Assembly: GCA_040220455.1 (NCBI GenBank)
Contig: JAVJUS010000142.1
Location: 87,594 to 151,593 of the forward strand
Source: JAVJUS01 sp040220455
GTDB taxonomy: Bacteria; Pseudomonadota; Alphaproteobacteria; DSM-16000; Inquilinaceae
Reading direction: 5' to 3'
DNA: 64,000 bases
Under the pieces are notes generated by a model. It did not search any database, was not told the origin of the DNA, and saw nothing but the letters and a program-made list of their open reading frames with translations. Made by a program: the position numbers and the translations under genes. Below are positions 42,880 to 51,830 of the stretch, one piece after another. The number at the start of each line of letters is the position of its first letter. Within the stretch, counting starts at the first letter, position 1.

Positions 42880-43978
42880 ACGGGTCGCGCTGGTCGCCGG
42901 CAGCCCGCCGGACGGCGCGTTCTGCGGCGTCGTCGACTACACCGTCTGCCTCGCCCGGGCGCTGACGGCGCGCGGGGTCGAGGCGACGGTCGTCGGCGGC
43001 ACCGACTGGGGCGCGGCCGCCCTGCCCGGCCTGCGGGCCCGGATCGCGGCGCTGGCCCCCGACATCGTCCATCTTCAGTACCCGGCGACCGCCTTCGGCA
43101 GCGGCTTCGCGCCGCATCTCCTGGCCGCCCTGCCGCTGGCCGGCGCGACCCGCGTCGTCACCCTGCACGAGTTCAGCCAGGGCCACGCGCTCAGAAAGGC
43201 GTCCTCCGGCGCCTTCTCGCTGGCCGCCGGGCCGTTCGGGCCGCGCGCGCTGGTCTTCACCACGGCCGGCGAGCGCGCGGCCTATCTGGCCCGCCATCCC
43301 TGGGCGCGGCGGCGATCGCGGGTCGTGCCCGTCGGCTCGAACATTCCCTTCGGCCCCTGGTCGCCGGCGCGCGCCGACGGCGTCCCGCGCATCGTGCATT
43401 TCGGCCAGATCCGCCCGAACAAGGGGCTGGAGGCGGTGATCGCGCTCGCCCGCGCGGCCGCGGCCGCGGGCCGGCCCTGGCGGTTCGAGATCGTCGGCAG
43501 CGCGCCGGCGCGCTTCGCCGACTACGCCCGTGCCCGGCGCGCCGAGACCGAGGCCGCCGGCCTGCCGATCGACTGGATCGAGGGCGCGGACACCGAGACG
43601 GTCGCCCGTCGCCTGCGCGCCGCCGACGCCGCCTACCTGCCCTTTCCCGACGGGGCGTCCTGGCGGCGGGGCAGCCTGGTCGCGGCGCTGGGCAACGGCT
43701 GCCCGGTGGTGTCCACCCGGGGCGACCAGACGCCCGAGGACCTGGGTGCCGCCGTCGCCTTCGCCGAAGGGGAGACCGAGGCGCTGGCCGCGCTCGACCG
43801 GCTGATCGCCGATGCAGATGCCGCCGGGCGGGCGAGCCGGGCGGCCACCGCGGCCGCCGCGCCGTGCTCCTGGGACGCGATCGCCGCGGCCCATCGCACG
43901 CTCTACGACGCCCTGCCGCGGCGCGGCCGGCCGGCCGCCGCCACTGCCCCCGCCGGGGGCGCGGCCCCGGGGGGCTGA
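42869..43978 (+). CDS. Glycosyltransferase (GT4-like, GT-B fold)
   Basis: This 369-residue protein has the two Rossmann domains of GT-B glycosyltransferases. The N-terminal domain starts VALVAGSPPDGAFCGVVDYT and includes PDIVHLQYPATAFG and VVTLHEFSQGH; the C-terminal nucleotide-sugar domain begins IVHFGQIRPNKGLEAVIALA and includes ADAAYLPFPDGASWRRGSLV and LGNGCPVVSTRG in place of the more usual E(x7)E motif. It probably adds one residue to the exopolysaccharide repeat unit on the cytoplasmic face. The start overlaps the wzc stop by 11 bases, indicating tight coupling. Donor and acceptor are unknown. Confidence 0.85.
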   Translation: MRDRRVALVAGSPPDGAFCGVVDYTVCLARALTARGVEATVVGGTDWGAAALPGLRARIAALAPDIVHLQYPATAFGSGFAPHLLAALPLAGATRVVTLHEFSQGHALRKASSGAFSLAAGPFGPRALVFTTAGERAAYLARHPWARRRSRVVPVGSNIPFGPWSPARADGVPRIVHFGQIRPNKGLEAVIALARAAAAAGRPWRFEIVGSAPARFADYARARRAETEAAGLPIDWIEGADTETVARRLRAADAAYLPFPDGASWRRGSLVAALGNGCPVVSTRGDQTPEDLGAAVAFAEGETEALAALDRLIADADAAGRASRAATAAAAPCSWDAIAAAHRTLYDALPRRGRPAAATAPAGGAAPGG

Positions 43979-43984
43979 GCCGCC

Positions 43985-45406
43985 ATGGCGCCGACGCTGA
44001 CCGGCTTCGTGCTGCTGCCGCTCGTCCTCCTGCTGGCCCTGATCCGGCCGCTGAGGCTGTTCCACCTGGCCATCATCCTGGTGCCGTTCTCCGCCACGTC
44101 GGCGATCAACGTCACCACGGTCGGCTACGGCCTGCGCGCGTCGCTGTTCTGCTTCATCGTCTACGGCGTCGTCGCCGTGCTGGCCGCGCGGCTGCGCCTG
44201 CGCCCGGTGGCCGAGCAGTACCTGCCGCTGGCCGGGCTGGTGGCGACGGTCGTTCTGCTGCTGGTCTCGCTGCTGCCCTCGGCACTGTCCAACGACCTGA
44301 GCTCCTTCGCGATCAACCAGGGCGCCTACTACATCGCCGGGCTGGCGGTGACCTTCCTGGTCTACATGACCGTGGTCGACGCCGCGCGGCTGGCCGGCAC
44401 GCTCAAGGCGCTGTTCATCGGCGCGCTGCTGTTCACGATCCTGGGCTGGTACCAGTACGCGGCCTTCCAGCTCGGCCTGCACTACCCGGCGGAGTTCTTC
44501 AACAACTCGGCCAGCGAGGCGGCCCAGCTCTTCGACCAGGAGATCCGCAGCCTCGGCGTCAAGCGCCTGACCTCCGCGGCGGTCGAGCCGTCGCTGCTCG
44601 CCCAGTCGATGATCATCGTCGTCGGGATCGGGTCGAGCCTGATGATCTCGCGCGTGCGCGGCTTCGGGCCACTGGTCGCGCTGACCACCGTCCTGGCGGT
44701 GAGCTGCGTGTTCATGGCGACCTCGACCACCGGGTATTTCGGACTCGTCGTCGTCGCCGGCCTGCTCGTGATCCAGCGCCCGGGCCCGGGCCTCGCGGCG
44801 ATCGCGACCGGCCTCGCGCTGCTCGGCGCCGCGATGCTGGCCTACGACCCGCTGGCCGACGCGATCTACAAGATGACCATCGGCAAGGTCGGCTCGTTCT
44901 CCTACGACAACCGGGTCGGCTCCATGGCCGAGGCCTGGGAGGACTTCGTCGAGGCGCCGCTGCTGGGGCACGGCTGGGCGAGCAACAAGGTCTTCAACAT
45001 CGTCCTGACCTACATGTCGCAGACCGGCATCCTCGGGTTCGCCACGCTCCTGATCTTCATCGTGTCGACGCTCGCCATGGGGATCTCGCTGCGCCGGCGG
45101 CTCGCCGGCGCGCTGCGCCTGTCGGCGGCCGAGGGTGTGCAGGCCGACCGGGCGCGGGTGCTTATCGCGCTGCTGCGCGCGCTGGAGACCGGGTTCATCG
45201 CCTCGCTCGCCATGCAGGTCGTCGCCGGGTCGACCTACACCTTCATGGATTTCTGGGTGCTCTCGGGCCTGTTCGTCGCGACGCTGGGCATCGCGCGCAG
45301 CCATCTCGACGCCCTGACGGCCTCGATCTCGCACACGCTGGCCGTTCGCGCCGACGCGACGCCGTCCGCGCCCTCCCTGCCCGGCGGCGCGGCGCAGCCC
45401 GCCTGA
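43985..45406 (+). CDS. O-antigen/exopolysaccharide polymerase-like protein (Wzy/ligase family)
   Basis: This 473-residue polytopic membrane protein has about eleven helices and one large periplasmic loop (about 290-350) containing KMTIGKVGSFSYDNRVGSMA, EAWEDFVEAPLLGHGWASNK, where the GR/SY...NR(V)G and GHG pattern is that of the O-antigen ligase/polymerase superfamily loop. In this locus it most likely polymerises lipid-linked repeat units in the periplasm. It starts 6 bases after the glycosyltransferase stop. Wzy sequences vary greatly, so the call rests on topology, loop motif and context. Confidence 0.85.
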   Translation: MAPTLTGFVLLPLVLLLALIRPLRLFHLAIILVPFSATSAINVTTVGYGLRASLFCFIVYGVVAVLAARLRLRPVAEQYLPLAGLVATVVLLLVSLLPSALSNDLSSFAINQGAYYIAGLAVTFLVYMTVVDAARLAGTLKALFIGALLFTILGWYQYAAFQLGLHYPAEFFNNSASEAAQLFDQEIRSLGVKRLTSAAVEPSLLAQSMIIVVGIGSSLMISRVRGFGPLVALTTVLAVSCVFMATSTTGYFGLVVVAGLLVIQRPGPGLAAIATGLALLGAAMLAYDPLADAIYKMTIGKVGSFSYDNRVGSMAEAWEDFVEAPLLGHGWASNKVFNIVLTYMSQTGILGFATLLIFIVSTLAMGISLRRRLAGALRLSAAEGVQADRARVLIALLRALETGFIASLAMQVVAGSTYTFMDFWVLSGLFVATLGIARSHLDALTASISHTLAVRADATPSAPSLPGGAAQPA

Positions 45407-45455
45407 GAGCCATGCGCGCCGCGTCCGCCCCCGCCCGCTCCGGAGCCCCGCCGTC

Positions 45456-46745
45456 ATGAAGGCCGCAGAGACGACCGTCCGCGCGATCGCGCGCCTGCCG
45501 CGCCCGGTCGCGCTGGCGGCCTGCGTCGCCGTCCTGATCGTGAACCTCGGCGCCCTCGCCTACGGCGCCTTCGGCAACCCGATCCAGAACTTCGACATGC
45601 TGGGCTATGCCGGCGCGATCCTCGACCATTTCGAGGACGACCCCGCGGCGATCCATGGCGAGGCCTACGACGCGCTCGAGGCCTACATCGGCGGCAGCCG
45701 CGACTGGCGCGCGATCACCGACGCGAGCCAGTACCGCCGCGACATGGCCGCCGACCCGGAAATCTTCTACAGCGTCATCCCGTTCTACCAGGTCAAGCCG
45801 CTGTTCAATCTCGCCACCTGGATCGTCTCGGCCTTCGCCAACCTCACCTTCTCGACGATCCTGGTGTCCTGGATCGCGGTGACCGCCTTCACGATCGGCT
45901 TCTTCGTCTTCGCGGCGAGCGAGCGGGCCTACGGCCTCTTCCTGCTGTCCTGGCCCATGTTCATCGGCGCCGGCGTGCTCGACATCGCGCGCACGGGAAC
46001 GCCCGACGGCCTCGCCTTCGCGCTCGCCGCCGGCGGCGCGCTGGGACTGATGGCCGAGCGACGCACGGCGGGCTGGACCCTGCTGGCGCTCTCGACGCTC
46101 GCCCGGCCGGACAACCTGCTGCTGGTCATCGCCGCCGCCGCGGTCTTCGCGCTTCGCGGCGACGCGGGCACGCGCATCCGCGCCGGGCTCGCCGTCGCCG
46201 CCTCGATCGCGGTCTATGTCCTGGTCACCCGGGCCTACGGCCATTACGGCTACTGGCCGCACTTCATGCTGACCTTCCACAACGAGGTCGGCATGGACAT
46301 GCGCGCCTTCGCCGAGCCCTACGACCCGATGACCCACGCCCTCACCGTCTTCGACGGCATCAAGCACCTGTTCATCCAGAGCTATTTCGGCCTGTTCGTC
46401 GTCGCGACGGTGCTGCTCGCGCTGCTCTGGGCCGATCCGCGGCGCGAGGGCCTGACGACGGCGGACAAGATCGCCATCGCCGCGGTGCTGTTCTTCCTGG
46501 CGCGTTTCGCGCTGTTCCCGCTGCATCAGATCCGGTTCGGCGCGCTGCCGACCTTCCTGGTCCTGCTGGCGCTGGCCGCCTCGGTCCTGGCCATGCTGCC
46601 GCGCCCCGCCGCGGCTGCCGCGCCCGGGGTCGTGTCGGAGCCCGACGCCGACGAGCCGCCGGACCGGGACACCGAGCCCGCGGAGAGCGAACCGCCGGCC
46701 GCCGATGACGGCATCTCGCCGCTGCCCGCGCGCGACCCGGCCTGA
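45456..46745 (+). CDS. Polytopic membrane protein, possible GT-C glycosyltransferase
   Basis: This 429-residue protein has about nine predicted helices and a long first periplasmic loop (about 45-115) after helix 1, which begins NPIQNFDMLGYAGAI and ends near YQVKPLF. An acidic residue in that loop and the later DIARTGTPDGLAFALAAGGA segment are reminiscent of GT-C enzymes, which use polyprenyl-phospho-sugars in the periplasm. The C-terminal 45 residues are acidic and Pro-rich. I cannot name the family. Position between the Wzy-like and sulfotransferase genes suggests glycan decoration, and a lipid-linked D-arabinofuranose donor could be its substrate; that is inference. Confidence 0.65.
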   Translation: MKAAETTVRAIARLPRPVALAACVAVLIVNLGALAYGAFGNPIQNFDMLGYAGAILDHFEDDPAAIHGEAYDALEAYIGGSRDWRAITDASQYRRDMAADPEIFYSVIPFYQVKPLFNLATWIVSAFANLTFSTILVSWIAVTAFTIGFFVFAASERAYGLFLLSWPMFIGAGVLDIARTGTPDGLAFALAAGGALGLMAERRTAGWTLLALSTLARPDNLLLVIAAAAVFALRGDAGTRIRAGLAVAASIAVYVLVTRAYGHYGYWPHFMLTFHNEVGMDMRAFAEPYDPMTHALTVFDGIKHLFIQSYFGLFVVATVLLALLWADPRREGLTTADKIAIAAVLFFLARFALFPLHQIRFGALPTFLVLLALAASVLAMLPRPAAAAAPGVVSEPDADEPPDRDTEPAESEPPAADDGISPLPARDPA

Positions 46746-46797
46746 CATCGCGCGATCGCCCGGCCCGCGCCCGGCCCGCCATCGACGGAGAGGCCCG

Positions 46798-47799
46798 ATG
46801 ACCGCTTCCCCCGCGTCCGAGAGCGCCGTGAGTGCTGTCGCAACAACCGCCGCCGGGCCCGCCGGCCGGATCCTGCCCAACTTCCTGGTCGTCGGCGCGG
46901 CGAAGGCGGGCACGACCACGCTGCACGACCTGCTGGGCCGTCACCCGGAGGTCTTCGCCTCGCCGTTCAAGGAGCCGCATTTCTTCGCCTTCCAGGGCGA
47001 GCGGCCGAGGATGATGCTGCCGAGCGGGCGGGAGGCCGGCATCAACAAGCTGGCGATCACCGATCCCGAGGCCTATCGCGCCCTGTTCGCCGAGGCCGGC
47101 GACGCCAAGGCCGTGGGCGAGAGTTCGGCCTCCTCGCTCTATGTCGAGGCGGCGGCCGCGCGCATCGCGGCGTGGAACCCGGACATGAAGATCGTCGTCA
47201 GCCTGCGCGAGCCGGTCTCGCGTGCCTATTCGAGCTTCAACCACGCCCGGCGCTACGGCATCGAGGACTGCGCGACCCTGACCGAGGGCTTCGCGCTCGA
47301 GGCCGAGCGGATCGCCGGCAACTTCCCCTTCCTGCTGCGCTACGAGGCGATGGGGCTCTATGCCGGACAGATCGAGCGGCTTTACCGCCACTTCCCGGCC
47401 GAGAACGTTCTGATCGTGCTGTTCGAGGACCTGCGCGACCGGCCGAAGGAGACGCTCGCCCGGATCTTCGCCTTCCTGAACGTGGATCCGACCGTGGAGG
47501 TCGACCTGGACGTCCATTCCAACGCCGGCCACGTGCCCGACCCGAAGAACCCTCTGCACCGGCTGATCAACGCAGACGGGTCGCTGGTCAAGCGGGTCGG
47601 CCGCGCGGTCCTGCCCTTCGGCCTGCGGCGCAAGCTCCTGGGCACTGTGCGCAAGCAGCTCTTCGTCGCGCCGCCCAAGCTCGACCCGGCCGAGAAGCGC
47701 GCCCTCTTCGCCCGGTTCGCCGAGGACGTCGACCGCCTGGAGCCCTTGATCGGCCGCGACCTCTCCCACTGGCGGCCGTCCGCCGAACCGCGCTCGTAG
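46798..47799 (+). CDS. Sulfotransferase family protein
   Basis: This 333-residue cytoplasmic enzyme should transfer sulfate from PAPS to an acceptor. The 5'-phosphosulfate loop is FLVVGAAKAGTTTLHDLLGRHP (about 30-50), and the 3'-phosphate site is LREPVSRAYSSFNHARRYG (about 138-156), both typical of carbohydrate sulfotransferases. FEDLRDRPKETLARIFAFLN near 210 is also standard. ATG 46798 is preferred over a longer shadow frame. It is the last gene of the plus-strand EPS operon, implying a sulfated polysaccharide. The stop codon TAG and the final Ser codon lie within a GTAGGTCGG repeat. Confidence 0.9.
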   Translation: MTASPASESAVSAVATTAAGPAGRILPNFLVVGAAKAGTTTLHDLLGRHPEVFASPFKEPHFFAFQGERPRMMLPSGREAGINKLAITDPEAYRALFAEAGDAKAVGESSASSLYVEAAAARIAAWNPDMKIVVSLREPVSRAYSSFNHARRYGIEDCATLTEGFALEAERIAGNFPFLLRYEAMGLYAGQIERLYRHFPAENVLIVLFEDLRDRPKETLARIFAFLNVDPTVEVDLDVHSNAGHVPDPKNPLHRLINADGSLVKRVGRAVLPFGLRRKLLGTVRKQLFVAPPKLDPAEKRALFARFAEDVDRLEPLIGRDLSHWRPSAEPRS

Positions 47800-48077
47800 G
47801 TCGGTCGAGCGTCAGCGAGCCCGACGGACCGGTGCCCGGCGTCGGGTCGAACCACGACGGCCCCAAGGCACGAAGACGTCACGAAGACGTCCTCCGTCAC
47901 GTTCATGCATTCGTCATCCCCGCGAAAGCGGGGATCCAAGTTGTTTCGGCACGCGCCGTTCATCCGATTGCGAGTGAAACCGCACGACGACTGGATCCCC
48001 GCTTTCGCGGGGATGACGACATGAGAAGGGCGTAGACAGAGACTTCGTAGGTCGGTCGAGCGCCAGCGAGCCCGACA
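47796..48077. repeat. Two GTAGGTCGG units flanking a perfect 27-bp inverted repeat
   Basis: The outer copies, 47796-47823 and 48047-48077 (GTAGGTCGGTCGAGCG...AGCGAGCCCGAC), are in direct orientation. Between them, TCGTCATCCCCGCGAAAGCG at 47911-47937 and its exact reverse complement at 47993-48019 form 27-bp arms around 55 bases. This fills the 304-base gap between two convergent operons (sulfotransferase and GT4) and may terminate both; it is composed of two different repeat families, one nested in the other. Confidence 0.85.
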
Positions 48078-48103
48078 TCGCGGGCGCTCGACCCGGCCCA
48101 CGC

Positions 48104-49237
48104 TCACCGCTGCGTCACGGTGCGGTAGATCGACAGGATCGCCTCGGCGTGGCGCTCCGGGGAGAGGCGGTCGCCGACCTCGGCCAGGGCCGTGTCGGCG
48201 AGGTGCTCGGCCAGGCCCGGCTCGAAGAGAACGCGGCCGAGCGCACCGGCGAAGGCCTCGACGTCGTCGGGCGGGAACAGCAGGCCGTTGTGCCCGTCGG
48301 TGAAGAGCTCGGGATTGCCGCCGGAATCCGAGGCGACGACCGGCGTGCCGAGCAGCACGGCCTCGCTCGTGTTGCGCCCGAAGGCCTCGTCGACCGCCGG
48401 TGCGGCCAGCACGTCGCTCGCCGCCGTCAGCCGCAGGGCGTCGGCGCGCTGGCCTAGCAGATGCACCCGGTCGGCGAGGCCGAGCTCGGCGGCGCGCGCC
48501 TGGATGCGCGGGCGCCAGACCTCGGCGTCCGGGCCAGCGCCGGGCAGCAGCAGGTGCACCGGCGGGTCGGCCGGCAGGCGGGCCAGCGCCTCGACCGCCA
48601 GGACCTGGCGCTTGCGCTCGGTCAGCCGGGCCATGACGACGACCAGCCGGGCCGTTTCGGGCAGGCCCAGCTCCGCCAGCACGGCCGCGCGCGCCTCGGC
48701 GCGGTCGATCTCTCGCGGGCGGATGGCGAAGGGGTTGTAGACGGTGCCGCAGACCGGCGCGCCCAGCCCGTCGAGCGTCGAGCGGATGAAGTCCGAGACC
48801 GGAACGACGGCGGCGCAGCGGCGGTAGACGAAGCGGTCGTAGCGCCCGCGCACCGCCGGCGCGCGCTGGTGCTTGACGAAGGGCAACCCGGCGAGCCGGG
48901 CGGCCAGCCACCAGGACTTGAACTCCTCCCGATCCTGGACGTGGACGACGTCGATCCGGTGGGCGCGCAGGAACCGCAGCGCCGCGCGGGTGTAGGCGGC
49001 GAGCGCGGCGACGTTGCCCAGGGCCGATCGGTCGCGCGCCAGCACGCCGGGCGGCAGGGGCAGGGTCTCCACCGGCACGTCCAGATCGGCCAGGAACGGC
49101 GCCAGGATGCCGTCGGCGGTCGACAGCACGACCACGGGCTCGACCCGGTCGCGCGGCAGGGCGCGGATCATCGTCTTGGCCGAGATGGCGCTGCCGCCCA
49201 GCCGGTCCCCGATGAAGGGGTAGCAGACCCGGATCAT
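48104..49237 (-). CDS. Glycosyltransferase family 4 protein
   Basis: This 377-residue GT-B glycosyltransferase has an N-terminal domain starting MIRVCYPFIGDRLGGSAISA with VVHVQDREEFKSWW and VKHQRAPAVRG, and a C-terminal domain with VVMARLTERKRQVLAVEALA, HLLLPGAGPDAEVW and the donor-binding E(x7)E-like stretch PAVDEAFGRNTSEAVLLGTP then VVASDSGGNPELF. These fit GT4, a retaining family using NDP-sugars. It is the last gene of the minus-strand EPS operon and overlaps the upstream glycosyltransferase as ATGA. The sugar it adds is unknown. Confidence 0.88.
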   Translation of the reverse strand: MIRVCYPFIGDRLGGSAISAKTMIRALPRDRVEPVVVLSTADGILAPFLADLDVPVETLPLPPGVLARDRSALGNVAALAAYTRAALRFLRAHRIDVVHVQDREEFKSWWLAARLAGLPFVKHQRAPAVRGRYDRFVYRRCAAVVPVSDFIRSTLDGLGAPVCGTVYNPFAIRPREIDRAEARAAVLAELGLPETARLVVVMARLTERKRQVLAVEALARLPADPPVHLLLPGAGPDAEVWRPRIQARAAELGLADRVHLLGQRADALRLTAASDVLAAPAVDEAFGRNTSEAVLLGTPVVASDSGGNPELFTDGHNGLLFPPDDVEAFAGALGRVLFEPGLAEHLADTALAEVGDRLSPERHAEAILSIYRTVTQR

Positions 49238-50517
49238 GCCCCGCTCCGCTCCCGACCGGCGCCCTCAGGACCGTCCCACTCCCCGCCGGCCCGCCCCGGT
49301 CCCGGGGCGTCGAGCCCCAGCAGGTCGAGGAACCTGTCGACGATGACGTCCTCCTCGAACCGGGCGTGGGCGGCCTCCGGATCGTACACCGGCGCCCGGC
49401 CGTCGAGCGCGTCGCGCAGCGCGGCCGTCAGCGCGGCATGGTCGTCGACCGGCACCAGCAGGCCGTGGCGCCCGCCCTCCAGGATCTCCGCCGGCCCGCT
49501 CGGGCAGTCGGTGACCACCAGGGGCAGGCCGAAATGCATCGCCTCGACGATCACGTTGCAGAAGCCCTCGTAGCGCGAGGCGTGGGCGAAGACGTCCGAG
49601 GCCGCCAGGATCGGCAGCGGGTCGCCCTGGTAGCCCAGGAAGTCGACCCGGTCGGCCACGCTCTCGGCCCGCGCCAGCGCCTCCAGATCGCCGCGCGCCG
49701 GGCCGTCGCCGACCACGGCGAGCCGCGTGTCGGTGCCCGCCGTCGCCTCGGCGAAGGCCCGGATCAGGGCGTCATGGCCCTTGTGGGCGTGCAGGCGGGA
49801 GAGCGCGCAGACCTGCCTCGGCCGCCCCTCGCGCGGCGGCGCCCCGGCGATCGCCGCCTTCGCCGCCGCCCGTAAGGCGGGCGTGACCACCGGATTGTGG
49901 ATCACGGTCGTGTGCGCCAGCGGCCGTCCCATGAAAGCCTCGGTATCGCCGCGCAGATTCGTGCTGGGCAGGACGAGGCCGTCGGCGCGGGGATAGAGCG
50001 CACGCATCATCGACCGCCACAGCACGCGCTTCCACGGCGCGGAACCGGCGAGCTGGGCGTTCGGGTTGTTGCGCTCGGAGATCAGGACCGTGGTGGGCGC
50101 GCGCGCCAGCGCCCGGGCGGCGACGCAGGCGAGATTGGTCGGCCGCATGAAGGAGACGAGCCCCTTCGGCCGCCGCCGGGCGAGATAGCGCGCCAGCTTC
50201 GGCACGGCGGCGAGGCCGCTCGAAGCGCCCAGGTAGTGCACGCTCGCGTCGCCCTCGAAATCGGGGACGAGCTGGCCGTCGCGCTCCCAGACCACCAGGT
50301 CGACCGCCAGCCCCCGGCGGTCGAAGGCGCGCTTGAGGTTGACGCACATGCGCTGGGCGCCGCCGCCGCGCAGGTTCGGCACCACCAGCGCGATGTCCGG
50401 CTGATCGGCCGCGCGCCCGGTGACGCGCTCGGCGGCGCCGGCCGGCGCGGCCCCGGCGGAACCGACGGCCGGCGGCGCGCTCTCGGGGGTCGCGGCGGCC
50501 GCGGATCGGGCGGTCAT
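49234..50517 (-). CDS. Glycosyltransferase family 4 protein
   Basis: This 427-residue GT4 enzyme has about 40 Ala/Pro-rich N-terminal residues before the fold begins at IALVVPNLRGGGAQRMCVNL. The GGGAQR motif, LISERNNPNAQ and the C-terminal VCALSRLHAHKGHDALIRAF, DRVDFLGYQGDPLPILAASD, VFAHASRYEGFCNVIVEAMH and LVVTDCPSGPAEIL strings are standard for transferases such as GalNAc- or amylovoran-type GTs. The E(x7)E pair is in YEGFCNVIVEA. ATG 50517 was chosen over a much longer shadow frame. Overlap with 48104-49237 supports co-translation. Confidence 0.9.
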   Translation of the reverse strand: MTARSAAAATPESAPPAVGSAGAAPAGAAERVTGRAADQPDIALVVPNLRGGGAQRMCVNLKRAFDRRGLAVDLVVWERDGQLVPDFEGDASVHYLGASSGLAAVPKLARYLARRRPKGLVSFMRPTNLACVAARALARAPTTVLISERNNPNAQLAGSAPWKRVLWRSMMRALYPRADGLVLPSTNLRGDTEAFMGRPLAHTTVIHNPVVTPALRAAAKAAIAGAPPREGRPRQVCALSRLHAHKGHDALIRAFAEATAGTDTRLAVVGDGPARGDLEALARAESVADRVDFLGYQGDPLPILAASDVFAHASRYEGFCNVIVEAMHFGLPLVVTDCPSGPAEILEGGRHGLLVPVDDHAALTAALRDALDGRAPVYDPEAAHARFEEDVIVDRFLDLLGLDAPGPGRAGGEWDGPEGAGRERSGA

Positions 50518-50528
50518 GGCGGGGCTCC

Positions 50529-51830
50529 TCACGGCCGGCGAACCGCACCGGACTGGTGCAGCGCGGCGATCAGGGCGTTGAGATCGGTGGTCAGCTGGTC
50601 GATGTCCCGCGCCCGGCTGTAGTCGACCGGCGGGCCGGGCCGCAGGTCGGCCGTGCCCGGCGCGACCACGACCTGGCCGCCATAGCGCTGGGTGTTGCCA
50701 TAGGCCTGGATGTCGCCGGTGCAGTAGGGCCCGTCGCCCGGCACGGCGAAGTGGTTGCCGATCAGCACGCCGTCGCGCTCGGCATGCAGGATCGTCGCGC
50801 CCTGGTCGTCCCAGAAGGTGCAGCCCATGAAGCGCGCGCCGCCGCCGGCGAGGATGCGCACCGTGTCCCGGCCCGTGGTCTCGTGGTTGGTCTCGAAATG
50901 GCAGGCGAGGAAGACCGGGGTGAAGAAGACATCGTTGGCGTACTCGCCCGGGCGCACGATCTCGATTAGCCGCTCGGTGTTGTAGTCGAAGGAACACGCG
51001 ATCAGGTGGATGCCCGGCCCGCCGCCGGCGCCGTCGCCGACGCCGTCGCCGTCCTCGTCGCGGGTATGGTTGAGCACCATCCCGATCTCGTTGTTCGACA
51101 GGGTCGAGCGGAAGAGCGTGATGTTCTCCCCCGCCGCCCCGAACAGGCGCGGCCACATCAGGCCGACATGGTTGCCGGCCATCTTGCAGTGGTCGAAATG
51201 CACCGTGTAGGCATAGCGCTCGGTCTCCACCGCGTGGCGGAAGCCGGCCAGGGTCACGTTCTGGAAGGTCCCGCCGGCACGCCCGACACGCAGGCCGACC
51301 AGCCGGTTGTCGGCCCCCCGGCCCGGCCCGCCGACCGAGAGGTTCCACAAGACCGGCGGGGCGTCGTAGTAGGTCTGCTTGTGGCGCTCGACCGAGTGGT
51401 CGAGGAACACGCCCTCGCGCATGTCGGTGCGCAGCCGGGCATCGCCCAGCCCGATCAGGCAGACCTGTCCGATATCGAGCCCGCCGGACAGGTAGTAGCG
51501 CCCGGGCGGCACGTAGATCGGCGTGTTGGCCGCGTGATCCTCGCGCCAGTTGCCCTTCGTCGTCTCCAGCGCGTGGGCGATCGCCGCGCGGAAGGCCGGC
51601 AGGTCGTCGGTCGCGTCGTCGCCGACGGCGCCGAAGTCGCGCACCGAGGGAATGCCGAGGCCGGACAGGTTGTCGAAGGCGCCGCTCGCGCCGTCGCCGC
51701 CCGACGCGGTGCCGAGCATCAGGCTGCCCTCCGCCGCCGCGGCCGGTCCGGCGCCCACCGCCCCGCCACCCACGAGGCCGGCCAGGGCGCCCAGCCCGGC
51801 ACCGGCCATGACATCGCGCCGGCCGGTCAT
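50529..51830 (-). CDS. Pectate-lyase-fold (beta-helix) protein with twin-arginine-like signal
   Basis: This 433-residue protein starts MTGRRDVMAGAGLGALAGLV, an RR followed by a hydrophobic stretch and Ala-rich region resembling a Tat signal (cleavage near 33). The mature part opens SVRDFGAVGDDATDDLPAFR, the classic start of the Pectate_lyase_3 domain, and continues as a right-handed beta-helix with PIYVPPGRYYLSGG and repeated NHVGL, NNEIGMVLN, FETNHETTG rungs. An acidic EDGDGVGDGAGGGPG loop (about 260-275) could bind calcium. Such proteins in EPS loci may cleave, epimerise or bind the polymer; no catalytic residues are certain. It overlaps the next glycosyltransferase gene upstream as ATGA. 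Confidence 0.78.
   Translation of the reverse strand: MTGRRDVMAGAGLGALAGLVGGGAVGAGPAAAAEGSLMLGTASGGDGASGAFDNLSGLGIPSVRDFGAVGDDATDDLPAFRAAIAHALETTKGNWREDHAANTPIYVPPGRYYLSGGLDIGQVCLIGLGDARLRTDMREGVFLDHSVERHKQTYYDAPPVLWNLSVGGPGRGADNRLVGLRVGRAGGTFQNVTLAGFRHAVETERYAYTVHFDHCKMAGNHVGLMWPRLFGAAGENITLFRSTLSNNEIGMVLNHTRDEDGDGVGDGAGGGPGIHLIACSFDYNTERLIEIVRPGEYANDVFFTPVFLACHFETNHETTGRDTVRILAGGGARFMGCTFWDDQGATILHAERDGVLIGNHFAVPGDGPYCTGDIQAYGNTQRYGGQVVVAPGTADLRPGPPVDYSRARDIDQLTTDLNALIAALHQSGAVRRP

Noticed and set aside
42818..45457. Long minus-strand open frame (about 880 codons) across the Wzc end, glycosyltransferase and Wzy genes.
   Set aside because: Low-complexity Arg/Gln/Gly composition; the plus-strand genes have membrane helices and family motifs and overlap properly.
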